From positions 124,001 to 188,000 of the forward strand of contig NZ_BCTA01000038.1 in assembly GCF_001570485.1 (NCBI RefSeq): a stretch of DNA of 64,000 bases. Direction: 5' to 3'. This DNA is from Mycolicibacterium novocastrense (GTDB lineage Bacteria > Actinomycetota > Actinomycetes > Mycobacteriales > Mycobacteriaceae). The position numbers and the translations under genes were made by a program. Of this stretch, positions 23,995 through 31,810 are shown in pieces. Numbering within the stretch: the first letter of the stretch is position 1; every line of letters starts with the position of its first letter. The notes beneath the pieces are model-generated. The model was not told where the DNA came from. It was given only the letters and a program-made list of their open reading frames with translations, and did no database searches.

Positions 23995-25959
23995 TCACGA
24001 TGCGCGGGAAGCGGCGAGCAGCTGCTTCAGTTCGGGGTGGGTGGGCACGGGGATGGCTTGCTTGAGGTCCCAGATCAGCGCCTTGCGTTCGGTGTCGGTG
24101 ACCGAGCCGGCGGCCACGAGCCAGAGGTCTTCGCGCTTGGCGTAGACCCGTAGGCCGAGGCGGGCTGTCTGGTAGGCCGCGGCATGGGCGCCGGCTGCGA
24201 GTTGGCGTTGGGCAAGTTCGGTGGCGGCGGTGCTGCAGCGGTCGATGAGTTCGTCTTTGAGGAGCTGCACGGATCGCCAGGCGTAGTCCTCGTCGGGGAC
24301 ATCTTCGAACGGGGCGCCGCGGATGAGGTGCACTGCGGCAGTGAGCGCTTCGGTCGTTGCGCTTTCGGGGGTCTGGCCGACGAGGCGGTTGAATTCCTTC
24401 CAGTCGCAGAACATGTCGACGATGAGCAGGCCGCGGGTGTCGTTGCGGATGGGGTCGGTTCCGCCCATCATCTTGCGGATCTGGGTGCGCAGCTGCCGGC
24501 GGTTGGACGGGGTGACCTGAAGGATCTTCTCCTCCCACTCCGTGGAGGTGACGCCGTTGGAGGTGGCCAGTGCCATCAGGGCTTTGACGGGTTTGCGTAC
24601 GCCTTGACGGGTCACCGCGGAGTGCTTGACCGCTTCGTTGGTCTCTGGGTCGCGGCCAAGGGCGTACACCGGGCCCAGGACGTAGAGGCCGGGTTCGGTG
24701 GGTTCCTCGGCGGGCCGGCCGGGCAGCGCGGCGATCGCGTCGACGCGGCTGTCGTCGGCGTCGTCGGTGAAGTCGGCGAACGGTGCCGGGACGTCGGGGA
24801 CGAGCAGCGGCGCCCCGGGTGCCGGCACCGATGGCGCGGCCGAATGGGTCACCGCGGGTACGGCAGGGCCGTCCACACTTGGGGACGTGTCGTTTGTGCT
24901 GGTGGGCGCTGTTTCCGGGGTGGGCTGCGGTGTGGGTTCGAGATCTGCCGGAATTGCTTCGCGCGGCTCGGCGGGGCCCGGCGCCGCCGCGTGGGCGGTG
25001 AAGGTGGGGGCGGGATCCTCGTCGGGTACCGGCGCCAGGGACGTGTCGTTTCCGCTGGTCAGGGGGTTGTGGTGCGGACCGGCCGACGGCGACATCGGGG
25101 TGGCCACCGGCGCTGGGGACATGGCATCGTCGCTGGTCAAGGCGGTAGCCGGCGGTTGCGTGGACGGGCCCTCCTCGAGGATCCCCTCGGCGCCGGCGGA
25201 CGCCGCGCCCTGTACGGCCGACGTCGCGTCGAGGTCCTCGGGCGCCGCCGCCGCTGTGGGGGTCAGGACACCCTTGAGGTGCTGCCACTGTTGATCGGCG
25301 ACTTCCATCCGCCGCCAAATCGGCCAGTAGCGATTGGCCAGGTAGATACCGGCGACCGCCTCGCTGCAGAGCACGACGTTGGCAGCGTCGACGGCCTGCG
25401 AGGACACGATGATCGGGTGAGGCTCCCCAGGGGTGGGGGCGCTGGTGTGCTCCGTGCTCAGGAGCAGCGACGTCCCCTCCGGGATCAGCTGCGGGTCGTC
25501 GACGAGGTGCAGCCGCTCGGCGCCGGGCAGAGCGAGCGCCGGGTCAGTGACTGCGACGACCGCTGCAGGTGTCTTCGACAGTGCCTGCATGAGCCAGGAC
25601 CGCATGATCAAGGTGGGGTTGCCGCCCTCGATGCCGATGTAGGCCGCCGCGGCCAGGTTGATCACCAGGACTTCGTTGCGTGAGGTGATGCCGGCGACGA
25701 CGTGGTGTGAGGCCGAGATGCTTCGTGGCAGCAGCTGCGAGCGCAGCGGATGGGTCCACCCCTGCTCGGTCCGGGTCCAGTCCTGCCCTTGTGGCTCGGT
25801 GGCCGGGTCGACGGGGTAGGCGGTGATTGTCGAGGCGTCGATGGAGGCCGCGACCGCGCCGACGGGCCCGAACGCCTCGGTCAGTAGCTGGGCGACGTTC
25901 TTCAGCGCCCCGTTCCCAGCAAGCAGCCACCGTGTCAGCTTGGCTGCTTGCTCGTTCAC
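23995..25959 (-). CDS. Large BTAD-domain protein with disordered linker
   Basis: A 654-residue protein in three parts. The N-terminal 250 residues form an alpha/beta domain of unknown kind beginning VNEQAAKLTRWLLAGNGALK. A Pro/Ala/Thr-rich linker (about 255-420) contains three in-frame copies of the 23-base repeat. The C-terminal 200 residues resemble the winged-helix-like plus BTAD region of actinobacterial regulators (LIRGAPFEDVPDEDYAWRSV, then TAATELAQRQLAAGAHAAAY). It starts with GTG 25959, 10 bases after the YbaB-like gene. It may regulate or scaffold secretion; its function is unknown. Confidence 0.7.
   Translation of the reverse strand: MNEQAAKLTRWLLAGNGALKNVAQLLTEAFGPVGAVAASIDASTITAYPVDPATEPQGQDWTRTEQGWTHPLRSQLLPRSISASHHVVAGITSRNEVLVINLAAAAYIGIEGGNPTLIMRSWLMQALSKTPAAVVAVTDPALALPGAERLHLVDDPQLIPEGTSLLLSTEHTSAPTPGEPHPIIVSSQAVDAANVVLCSEAVAGIYLANRYWPIWRRMEVADQQWQHLKGVLTPTAAAAPEDLDATSAVQGAASAGAEGILEEGPSTQPPATALTSDDAMSPAPVATPMSPSAGPHHNPLTSGNDTSLAPVPDEDPAPTFTAHAAAPGPAEPREAIPADLEPTPQPTPETAPTSTNDTSPSVDGPAVPAVTHSAAPSVPAPGAPLLVPDVPAPFADFTDDADDSRVDAIAALPGRPAEEPTEPGLYVLGPVYALGRDPETNEAVKHSAVTRQGVRKPVKALMALATSNGVTSTEWEEKILQVTPSNRRQLRTQIRKMMGGTDPIRNDTRGLLIVDMFCDWKEFNRLVGQTPESATTEALTAAVHLIRGAPFEDVPDEDYAWRSVQLLKDELIDRCSTAATELAQRQLAAGAHAAAYQTARLGLRVYAKREDLWLVAAGSVTDTERKALIWDLKQAIPVPTHPELKQLLAASRAS
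24881..24903 (+). repeat. 23-base interspersed repeat
   Basis: GGGGACGTG, TCGTTT, GTGCTGGT, inside the linker of the BTAD gene; the complementary strand encodes TSTNDTSP. Confidence 0.65.
25037..25059 (+). repeat. 23-base interspersed repeat
   Basis: AGGGACGTG, TCGTTT, CCGCTGGT, in the same linker; encodes TSGNDTSL on the complementary strand. Confidence 0.6.
25115..25137 (+). repeat. 23-base interspersed repeat
   Basis: GGGGACATG, GCATCG, TCGCTGGT, third copy in the same linker; encodes TSDDAMSP. Confidence 0.55.
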
Positions 25960-25969
25960 GCAGGTGAGT

Positions 25970-26347
25970 CTATCGAGGTTGACGGGCCGTTTCGGGTTCC
26001 GCGCCGGGGTCGTTTTCCTGCTGGGCGACCACCTCGTCGAAGTCGGGGAGGTCGTGCGCTGCCTGGAAGATCGCGGCGATCTGGTCGGCGGTCTCCTGCC
26101 CGGCCGTGGTGACGAGTCGGGTGATCTCCTTGGCGATCTCGGCGGCAGTCTTGCGGTCCAGAATCCCGGGCTTGAGCCACAGGTCTTGCAGCTGCCCGTT
26201 CATGTCGACCTTGACGGCGATGTCCTTGTCCTCCGAAAGGCGTTCGGCGGCGATGCCTTTCATCTTCTCGATGTGCCGGAGGAGGTGGTCATAGACCGTA
26301 TCTGCGTACGCCAGCGTGTTTTTCACATCAGGGTGGATGACGGCCAT
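25970..26347 (-). CDS. YbaB/EbfC-like ESX-associated protein
   Basis: A 125-residue protein with the YbaB/EbfC pattern: an N-terminal helix, then IAVKVDMNGQLQDLWLKPG (two strands), then a long helix KTAAEIAKEITRLVTTAGQE. In ESX loci such proteins (for example EspL) act beside EspC-type substrates, probably as chaperones or stabilisers. Here it lies 9 bases after the EspC-like gene, in the same order of functions. Starts at ATG 26347. DNA binding as in chromosomal EbfC is the alternative role. Confidence 0.75.
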   Translation of the reverse strand: MAVIHPDVKNTLAYADTVYDHLLRHIEKMKGIAAERLSEDKDIAVKVDMNGQLQDLWLKPGILDRKTAAEIAKEITRLVTTAGQETADQIAAIFQAAHDLPDFDEVVAQQENDPGAEPETARQPR

Positions 26348-26356
26348 GGTTGTTTC

Positions 26357-26968
26357 CTACACCATCCTCGTCGCATCGATGGCTGCCGCGTTGCGCTCTT
26401 CTTGAGCTTTGGTCGAGGCGACGGCCAAGCGCAGCGCGTTGGAGGTCTGCGCGTTGTGCTCGGCGAAGGCGGTGCCGGCGATCTGCTTGCTGGCCATGAA
26501 CTCTTTGATCTTGAGGTAGGTGCCGAAGTTCACCTTGCCGTGCGTGGCGAGGTACCGCTCGGCGAAATCCGGGTCCCCGGATGCCCACTGCGCCAACTCT
26601 TCAGCGTTGAGGTCATGCTCCTGGGCGAACTTCTCCAACTCCGAGTAGCTGACCTGGAACGGCGCTCCGGAGGCAGCTGCCGGGGTGCCGGCGGGGCCGC
26701 CTTCGGTGGTGGTGTTGCTGACCGGGGCCAGGCCCCCGATTCCCGCGCCGGGGCCGGGGCCGGCGCCGCCCGGGTCCTCGATGTCCTGCACGTAGTTCAT
26801 CAGGCCGTCGTCGCCGAGTTCCCAGTGCCAGTCACCGGTGCCAGTGTTGCTGATCAGCTGGGCCGGGACGGGGCCGATCGCGCCCGGGCCGGCAGCAGCG
26901 CCGCCCGGGTCTATCGCTTCGTTGGCGTCATGCCAGTTGGGCGAGTCGAACCAGTCGTTGTCGGACAT
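26357..26968 (-). CDS. EspC-like putative ESX substrate
   Basis: A 203-residue protein. Its C-terminal 100 residues, with VSYSELEKFAQEHDLNAEEL, then AQWASGDPDFAERYLATHGK, match the C-terminal part of the next protein and follow the EspC pattern of helix, HD, helix, THG and long helix. The N-terminal half is Gly/Pro-rich with one degenerate copy of a GPxG...W module. No signal peptide is present, as expected for a type VII substrate. Secretion by a host ESX system is inferred; no type VII core gene lies in the window. Confidence 0.7.
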   Translation of the reverse strand: MSDNDWFDSPNWHDANEAIDPGGAAAGPGAIGPVPAQLISNTGTGDWHWELGDDGLMNYVQDIEDPGGAGPGPGAGIGGLAPVSNTTTEGGPAGTPAAASGAPFQVSYSELEKFAQEHDLNAEELAQWASGDPDFAERYLATHGKVNFGTYLKIKEFMASKQIAGTAFAEHNAQTSNALRLAVASTKAQEERNAAAIDATRMV

Positions 26969-26990
26969 CGTGTCTCACATCCTCGGGTGT

Positions 26991-27779
26991 CTAGGTATTG
27001 ATGGTCGGCGCGCGGAAGGCGCTGGCCGCGTTCTCGTCGGTGGCTTTCGTCGAGTCGATCGCGCCGCGCAGGCCTACAGCGGTGTCGGAGTTGCGCTGAG
27101 CGTAGGCGCCCGCCTCGACCACGCGACTCTCGTTGTAGCCCTTCACATTCAGGTATGTCGCGTAGGCAACTTTGCCGTGTGTGGCCAGTAGACGTTCCGC
27201 GAAGTCGGTGTCGGTCTTCGCCCACTGCGCAACCTGATCTGCCTGCTGGTCATGATTCTGTGCGAACCCTTCCAGCTGGTTGTAGTTGACCGCGAAGACA
27301 TCCTTGTCGGACTGTGCGTTCTCGCCTTCTTCGGTGGTGTTGCTGGCCGGGCGGACCCCCTTCTTCACGGTGTCGGGTCCAGGGATCCACGCCCCGCTGT
27401 CACCGAGGGGGATGTAGCCGCGCGGGCCCAGCGCGCCCGGGGGGAGGAACTTGATGTCCTCGATCTGGATGGGCTTCTCCCCTTGGGGTGGGGTGTAGGA
27501 GCCGGGCCGGAACTCATTAGAGCGCGGGTGAGGAATCCAGACACCGGTCCCTTTGCCGAGTTCCTGCATGCCGTACGGGCCGAGGGATCCAGGGGTGGTG
27601 ACGTAAATGTCGCTGGCGTAGAGCGGCATTCGGACGTTCTCGTCCGAGACGACACCCGGCTTCATCTGGTTGACGCCGGGGTCGGGGATCCACAGGCCCG
27701 GCATCAGCTCCATGGAGTTGGTCGGGCCAAGCTCGCTGGGATCGAGCTCAACGATGTCAGCGATGTCGAAGGTGGTCAT
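26991..27779 (-). CDS. EspC-like putative ESX substrate with three N-terminal repeats
   Basis: A 262-residue protein. The N-terminal 150 residues hold three imperfect repeats of about 40 residues of the form PGxLGPxGxxxLGxGxWIPxP (LWIPDPG, VWIPHPR, AWIPGPD). The C-terminal domain (VNYNQLEGFAQNHDQQADQV, then AQWAKTDTDFAERLLATHGK) pairs with that of the neighbour downstream, so the two are paralogues and may form a heterodimer as ESX substrates do. ATG 27779; no signal peptide. The repeat module is unknown to me and could be a surface or wall-binding unit. Confidence 0.7.
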   Translation of the reverse strand: MTTFDIADIVELDPSELGPTNSMELMPGLWIPDPGVNQMKPGVVSDENVRMPLYASDIYVTTPGSLGPYGMQELGKGTGVWIPHPRSNEFRPGSYTPPQGEKPIQIEDIKFLPPGALGPRGYIPLGDSGAWIPGPDTVKKGVRPASNTTEEGENAQSDKDVFAVNYNQLEGFAQNHDQQADQVAQWAKTDTDFAERLLATHGKVAYATYLNVKGYNESRVVEAGAYAQRNSDTAVGLRGAIDSTKATDENAASAFRAPTINT

Positions 27780-27813
27780 AGTTCTCTCCGATCTTCAATG
27801 GCGTTCATGGGCT

Positions 27814-30180
27814 CTACTCCAGTCCTGCTGCGATGCGTTCGTGCTTGGTGGTGCGCGTTGCCGGCGGCGGAGCGTCGTCTTCGAACGGCGACGGGGGCGC
27901 GGCCTGGGGCACCGTTGAGCTGGGCTGCGGCGCGGGCTGCTGGGGTGCCGGGGCGCCGGCCGGCCCGGGGCCGGAGAGCGGGACGCTATCCGGTGGCGGC
28001 TCGGCCGGCACCGAGGTGGGCGGCGGCGTCTGCGGCTGCCGCGGCGGCGCCTCGTCCGATGGCGGCGCTGCGGGCTCCGGAGGGGTTTGGCCCGGCTGCT
28101 GCGGTGGGGCCTGGGGATCTGTCAGCGGTGGGGCTGAGGTGTGCGTGGACAGCGTGGGGTCGGTTTCGGTGGGCCGGAAGACGCCTTCGAAACCCTGCTG
28201 GTCCTTGAACACTTCCTCCAGCGTGTGGATCTTGCCGGCTTCGCTCGGGTCGGCGACCAGACCCGGCGCGACCGCCACCATGGTCTTGTCCTGCCACTTC
28301 AGCACGTCCCCCGGTTGCATGTCGGAGGGGTCGACCTTGGCGCCGAGGTTCTTGCCATCCCCGGGCAGCTCCAGACCGGTCGGGCTGTAGGCCTTCTGCG
28401 CGGCGTCTCCGCCCGGCGAGGCCTTGTCGATGGCGTTCTGGGCCGCGTCGGCGGCCTGCTTGTTCGGCGCCTCAATGACCTTGCCGTCGGGCAGGGTGAC
28501 GGTGGGCTTGGCTCCGCTGGGGTTGCTTGCGGGTGTGGCGGTGGCCGGCTGGTTGTTCGCGCCGGCCGGTCCCGGGGTGGCACCGGCGACCGCGGCCGGC
28601 TCGGCCGGCGTTGCACCCGGCGCAGCTGGCGGCGGAGGGGCGTTCTGGGGCCCGGCGTTGAGCGGGGTGATCGGGGACTTCTTGTCGTCGGGCTTGGCAG
28701 TGTCGGTCTCGGAGAGCTTGCTCAGCGGCTTGGCCGCATCCGACAGTGCTGAGAGCGGGTTGCCGCCGCCACCCATCGGGTTGCCGCCACCGCCGAGCCC
28801 GCCCAGCGGGTTCATGCCGCCGAGTCCGCCCAAGGGGTTGCCGCCCATCGGCATTCCGCCTCCGAACGGTGAGCCCATGCCTCCGTTGAGGAGATCCTCC
28901 AGGCTCTTCTTGTCGTCGGCGGGCGGCGCGCTCAGTGAGGGGTCCCCCGCCGCGGGTGGCATTCCCGGCGCGGGTGCGCCTCCCGGGCCCATCGGCGTGG
29001 GAGGGCCGCCGGCCGGGTTGGAGGGCACGTTCTGCTGGGTGTTGGCGGCGTTCTCCACTGCGGTCTTCACGGTGTCCAGCAGAGTGGACTCGGCCTGCAG
29101 CAGGCCGTCCCAGTCGCCCTCGTCGAGGGCCTTGGCGGTGGAGTTGAAGGTGCCGATGGCGTTGTTGATGGCGTCGCGGCCGGCCTGGGTGACGTTGGCC
29201 GAGTTCTGGACCGCGGTCTTGAATGCTTGTGCTGCGGCGTCGAATTCGGACTCGATGCGCTTGAAGTCGGGTTTGACGTTGTCGTAGGCGTCGATACCGG
29301 ATTGCTCGCCGGTGTCGGTGCTGAACGGGAACTCGGGCAGCTCGCTGGTGGCCGGTGTCCCGCTGCCGAACAGTTCATAGAGGCGCACGACGACGCCGGT
29401 CATCTGGTTGGGGACGTCGGGGTCGACGTCAGTGGCCCAGGCGGGGTACTCCGGGGTGCTCATGCCCTCGGGCACGCTGACTTGGGTGCTCTGCAGCGGC
29501 GGCTTGGCGCCCGGTGCGGGTGCGGGCTGTCCGTTGGGTGTCTGCTGGGGCGACGGCGCCCCGGCGGAGTACTTCTCCTTGCTGATCGGGTTGCCACTCT
29601 TGTCGAAGTACTTGTGTTGTCCGGTGGCGGGATCGATTTCGTAGTAGTCGCCGTTGGCGTTCACCGGCGTGAAGACGTCAGTGAGCGGTGAATGGTGCCA
29701 GGCCGGGCTGCCGGGGAAGTTGGGGGGTGCCTGGCTGTGGAGCGGGCCTACCTGATTGCCACGCGCATCCACCGGCGCGTACTTGCCATCTGCCATCCTG
29801 CGGAAACCCGCGGGCGGGAACGGTTGTCCCACCGGCTGGAAGTTCTGGTCGGCTTTGGTGAAGGTGCCGTCACCGTTGTTGATCCAGTTCTGATTGCTGG
29901 CGCTGTCCCGGTAGGCCAGGGTGCCGTCGGCGGGCAGCCTGGTGCCATCGCCGAAGACCAGGTGGCGCTCGGATGAGGTGTCGTCGGTGTTGTCGAAGCG
30001 GATGTTGGGGTCGCCGTACGCCTCTCGCGCGCGCCCGAGCACGGTGTCCCAGTAGGTGTCGTTGGTGCCGATGTTCCACGACTGGCCCTCAGGTCGCCAT
30101 CCGGGTGACCAACCCATCCCGAAGCCGACCTTTTGGAGCGGTTCCCAATGGGTCAGGTCACTGAACTTGTTGTCGGTCAC
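27814..30180 (-). CDS. Large multidomain ESX-associated-type protein (EspB/DUF4226-like)
   Basis: A 788-residue protein starting at GTG 30180 (the frame stays open upstream as shadow). The N-terminal 220 residues contain YD-like short repeats (ADGKYAPVDARGNQVGP, then DYYEIDPATGQHKYFDKSG). Residues about 280-420 are helical and resemble WXG100/EspB-type four-helix proteins (FDAAAQAFKTAVQNSANVTQ). A long Gly/Pro/Met-rich region follows, then a small domain with MQPGDVLKWQDKTMVAVAPG resembling the end of NlpC/P60-like folds, and a proline tail. No signal peptide. It is probably a secreted transfer or surface component; the exact family is unsure. Confidence 0.65.
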   Translation of the reverse strand: MTDNKFSDLTHWEPLQKVGFGMGWSPGWRPEGQSWNIGTNDTYWDTVLGRAREAYGDPNIRFDNTDDTSSERHLVFGDGTRLPADGTLAYRDSASNQNWINNGDGTFTKADQNFQPVGQPFPPAGFRRMADGKYAPVDARGNQVGPLHSQAPPNFPGSPAWHHSPLTDVFTPVNANGDYYEIDPATGQHKYFDKSGNPISKEKYSAGAPSPQQTPNGQPAPAPGAKPPLQSTQVSVPEGMSTPEYPAWATDVDPDVPNQMTGVVVRLYELFGSGTPATSELPEFPFSTDTGEQSGIDAYDNVKPDFKRIESEFDAAAQAFKTAVQNSANVTQAGRDAINNAIGTFNSTAKALDEGDWDGLLQAESTLLDTVKTAVENAANTQQNVPSNPAGGPPTPMGPGGAPAPGMPPAAGDPSLSAPPADDKKSLEDLLNGGMGSPFGGGMPMGGNPLGGLGGMNPLGGLGGGGNPMGGGGNPLSALSDAAKPLSKLSETDTAKPDDKKSPITPLNAGPQNAPPPPAAPGATPAEPAAVAGATPGPAGANNQPATATPASNPSGAKPTVTLPDGKVIEAPNKQAADAAQNAIDKASPGGDAAQKAYSPTGLELPGDGKNLGAKVDPSDMQPGDVLKWQDKTMVAVAPGLVADPSEAGKIHTLEEVFKDQQGFEGVFRPTETDPTLSTHTSAPPLTDPQAPPQQPGQTPPEPAAPPSDEAPPRQPQTPPPTSVPAEPPPDSVPLSGPGPAGAPAPQQPAPQPSSTVPQAAPPSPFEDDAPPPATRTTKHERIAAGLE

Positions 30181-30242
30181 GGGCCTACATACCTCCGGGT
30201 GCGGTGAAGCGGTGAGCGCGGGAGCTGGGGAGTGCGGAGCGG

Positions 30243-31361
30243 TTAGAGGGCATAGGTTTCCCCTCCGGTGGGGTAGCCGCCGCCTTCTGTGGCGATGTGC
30301 ACGTGGTCGAAATGGTTCGCGGTGTCTCCCCCGCGGCTGTCCATCCCCCGCGGCGACGATCCCTGGGTGTACATCGTCTGTCGCCAAATCGCATGATCCA
30401 GGCCGTATCTGGATGCGTGTTGCATCGCGAAGGCCAGTACGCGGTCCCCGAGCGCTTTGCCCTCGGCGCTGGAGTAGTTCGGGATCATGACGTCGATCGC
30501 CAGGCCGTTGGGGTGCCACTTGAGTGCGTCTTGGCGGTAGCCCCCGATGTCGGAGATCTCAGGGAACGCGGCGCTGATCGCGCGGGCCAGCAGAATTGTG
30601 TTGCGCTGCAGGCCTTTCTCGGGGGCCACGCCTTGCGGGAGTGCACCGTCTGGGGTGGCCCGCGCGGCAAGGCGGGTGCCCTCGGATCCGCCCTTGCCCG
30701 ACGACAGCGATGACAGCATGCTGGCCGGCGCTGAGGACAGCCCGGACAGGGCGCTGAGCGGGTTACCGCCGCCTCCTCCAGATCCGCCGCCCATGCCGCC
30801 ACCGGGTCCGCCGCCCATGCCGCCACCGGAGCCACCTCCCATGCCCGGCATGCCAGAGCCGGCGGACTTGGCCTGCTGGTAGTACTTCTGGGCCAAGGCG
30901 TCGACGAGGACACGGCGCATCTCGGCCGGCGGCATCTGGGTGCGTACGGCGTTGGAGCCGTTGGCCACGGCGTCGGCCTTGTTCTGCAGCGACGCCATGG
31001 CCCCCATCGGGGTGTTCTCCACCGGTGTGAGTGCGTCGTCGCGGCTGACGTACTGGTTGGTGGTGTTGTCGATGTCCTCGCGGCCGGCGTTTACGTGGGC
31101 ACCCGATTCGTCGACGACCGGCACCAGTGACGGGTCGACCTCGGCGAGCGCGGCACTGATCTGGGCCTGACTCTTCCGCGAGATCACCAGGTTTTCGATG
31201 AAGTCGCCGAGGCCGTTGGGCAGCGCCTCCAGGCGTTGGCCAACGTCGTCGGGGATGGTCGAGGGCAGCGGCGCAGTCACAGGTGTCCCCTCTCCGAGGA
31301 GGCCTCGGAGTTGGTTGAGGATGGCTGTGATCTCGTCACGAGTTGCGCCGCCTGACGTCAT
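30243..31361 (-). CDS. DUF4226-like protein with peptidase-M15/ARB_07466-like C-terminal domain
   Basis: A 372-residue protein. The N-terminal 180 residues are helical and match a segment also present in the 34161-35549 product (an ENTPMGAMASL / ANTPMGQFGVL block), followed by a Gly/Met-rich linker. The C-terminal 150 residues show GGYRQDALKWHPNGLAIDVM and DTANHFDHVHIATEGG: the His, Asp and His-x-His arrangement of zinc-binding peptidoglycan-acting folds. Its ATG directly follows the upstream stop (TAA-ATG). It may open the cell wall for the transfer channel. The catalytic reading is inferred. Confidence 0.75.
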   Translation of the reverse strand: MTSGGATRDEITAILNQLRGLLGEGTPVTAPLPSTIPDDVGQRLEALPNGLGDFIENLVISRKSQAQISAALAEVDPSLVPVVDESGAHVNAGREDIDNTTNQYVSRDDALTPVENTPMGAMASLQNKADAVANGSNAVRTQMPPAEMRRVLVDALAQKYYQQAKSAGSGMPGMGGGSGGGMGGGPGGGMGGGSGGGGGNPLSALSGLSSAPASMLSSLSSGKGGSEGTRLAARATPDGALPQGVAPEKGLQRNTILLARAISAAFPEISDIGGYRQDALKWHPNGLAIDVMIPNYSSAEGKALGDRVLAFAMQHASRYGLDHAIWRQTMYTQGSSPRGMDSRGGDTANHFDHVHIATEGGGYPTGGETYAL

Positions 31362-31694
31362 TTACGGGGTGGGGTTCGGTGCGGGGCCGCCAGCGGCGGC
31401 GCCCTCACCGCTGCTGGGCTGGTCCTTACTGTCGGTGCGCGGCTCCAGGGCCGCCGTGCGGGTCTGCCGGCGTGGGAGGGCCGCCCGAGGGACACCGAGA
31501 TCGGTCAGCTCGGCCGGCTTCCAGCCTGCCTCGATGCACGACTGGGCGGCCTTCTCGATGTCGGAGTCCAGACTCCTGAGTTCGGCCTCCTTCTCGGCCT
31601 TGGCGTCGAGCAGCTCGCCGAGGCGTTTCACCGGATCCAGCCGCGCCGTGAGCAGCTCATTGGCGCGTTTGGTGAAGTCGTTCTGCTTAGCCAC
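31362..31694 (-). CDS. Small coiled-coil protein
   Basis: A 110-residue protein starting at GTG 31694 with AAAGGAG 9 bases upstream. Residues 15-55 form a heptad-like helix (LDAKAEKEAELRSLDSDIEK); the tail is low-complexity. No family is recognised. It opens the second part of the transfer operon, after a candidate internal promoter, and its stop touches the next start. Confidence 0.62.
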   Translation of the reverse strand: MAKQNDFTKRANELLTARLDPVKRLGELLDAKAEKEAELRSLDSDIEKAAQSCIEAGWKPAELTDLGVPRAALPRRQTRTAALEPRTDSKDQPSSGEGAAAGGPAPNPTP

Positions 31695-31736
31695 CGGTGG
31701 AGGCTCCTTTCATCAACCCTGATTTTTCCATTATTG

Positions 31737-31765
31737 GCGATACCCGGCAATTTTCTGCACGTCAA
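31737..31765 (-). promoter_or_regulatory. Candidate internal promoter of the transfer operon
   Basis: On the minus strand TTGACG (31760-31765) and TATCGC (31737-31742) are separated by 17 bases, 43 bases before the start at 31694. This is in the only clear gap (116 bases) inside the long operon. It resembles a SigA promoter with a weak -10. Confidence 0.45.
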
Positions 31766-31810
31766 CGCGTGTTTTCTTGATGGTTGGATTTGCCGAGTCG
31801 GTCGGGGGGC

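Noticed and set aside
28295..28320. AGCACGTCCCCC in the 788-residue protein gene, similar to one end of the 23-base repeat
   Set aside because: Only the first block matches; the remaining bases do not resemble the consensus, so a chance match within GC-rich coding sequence is likelier.
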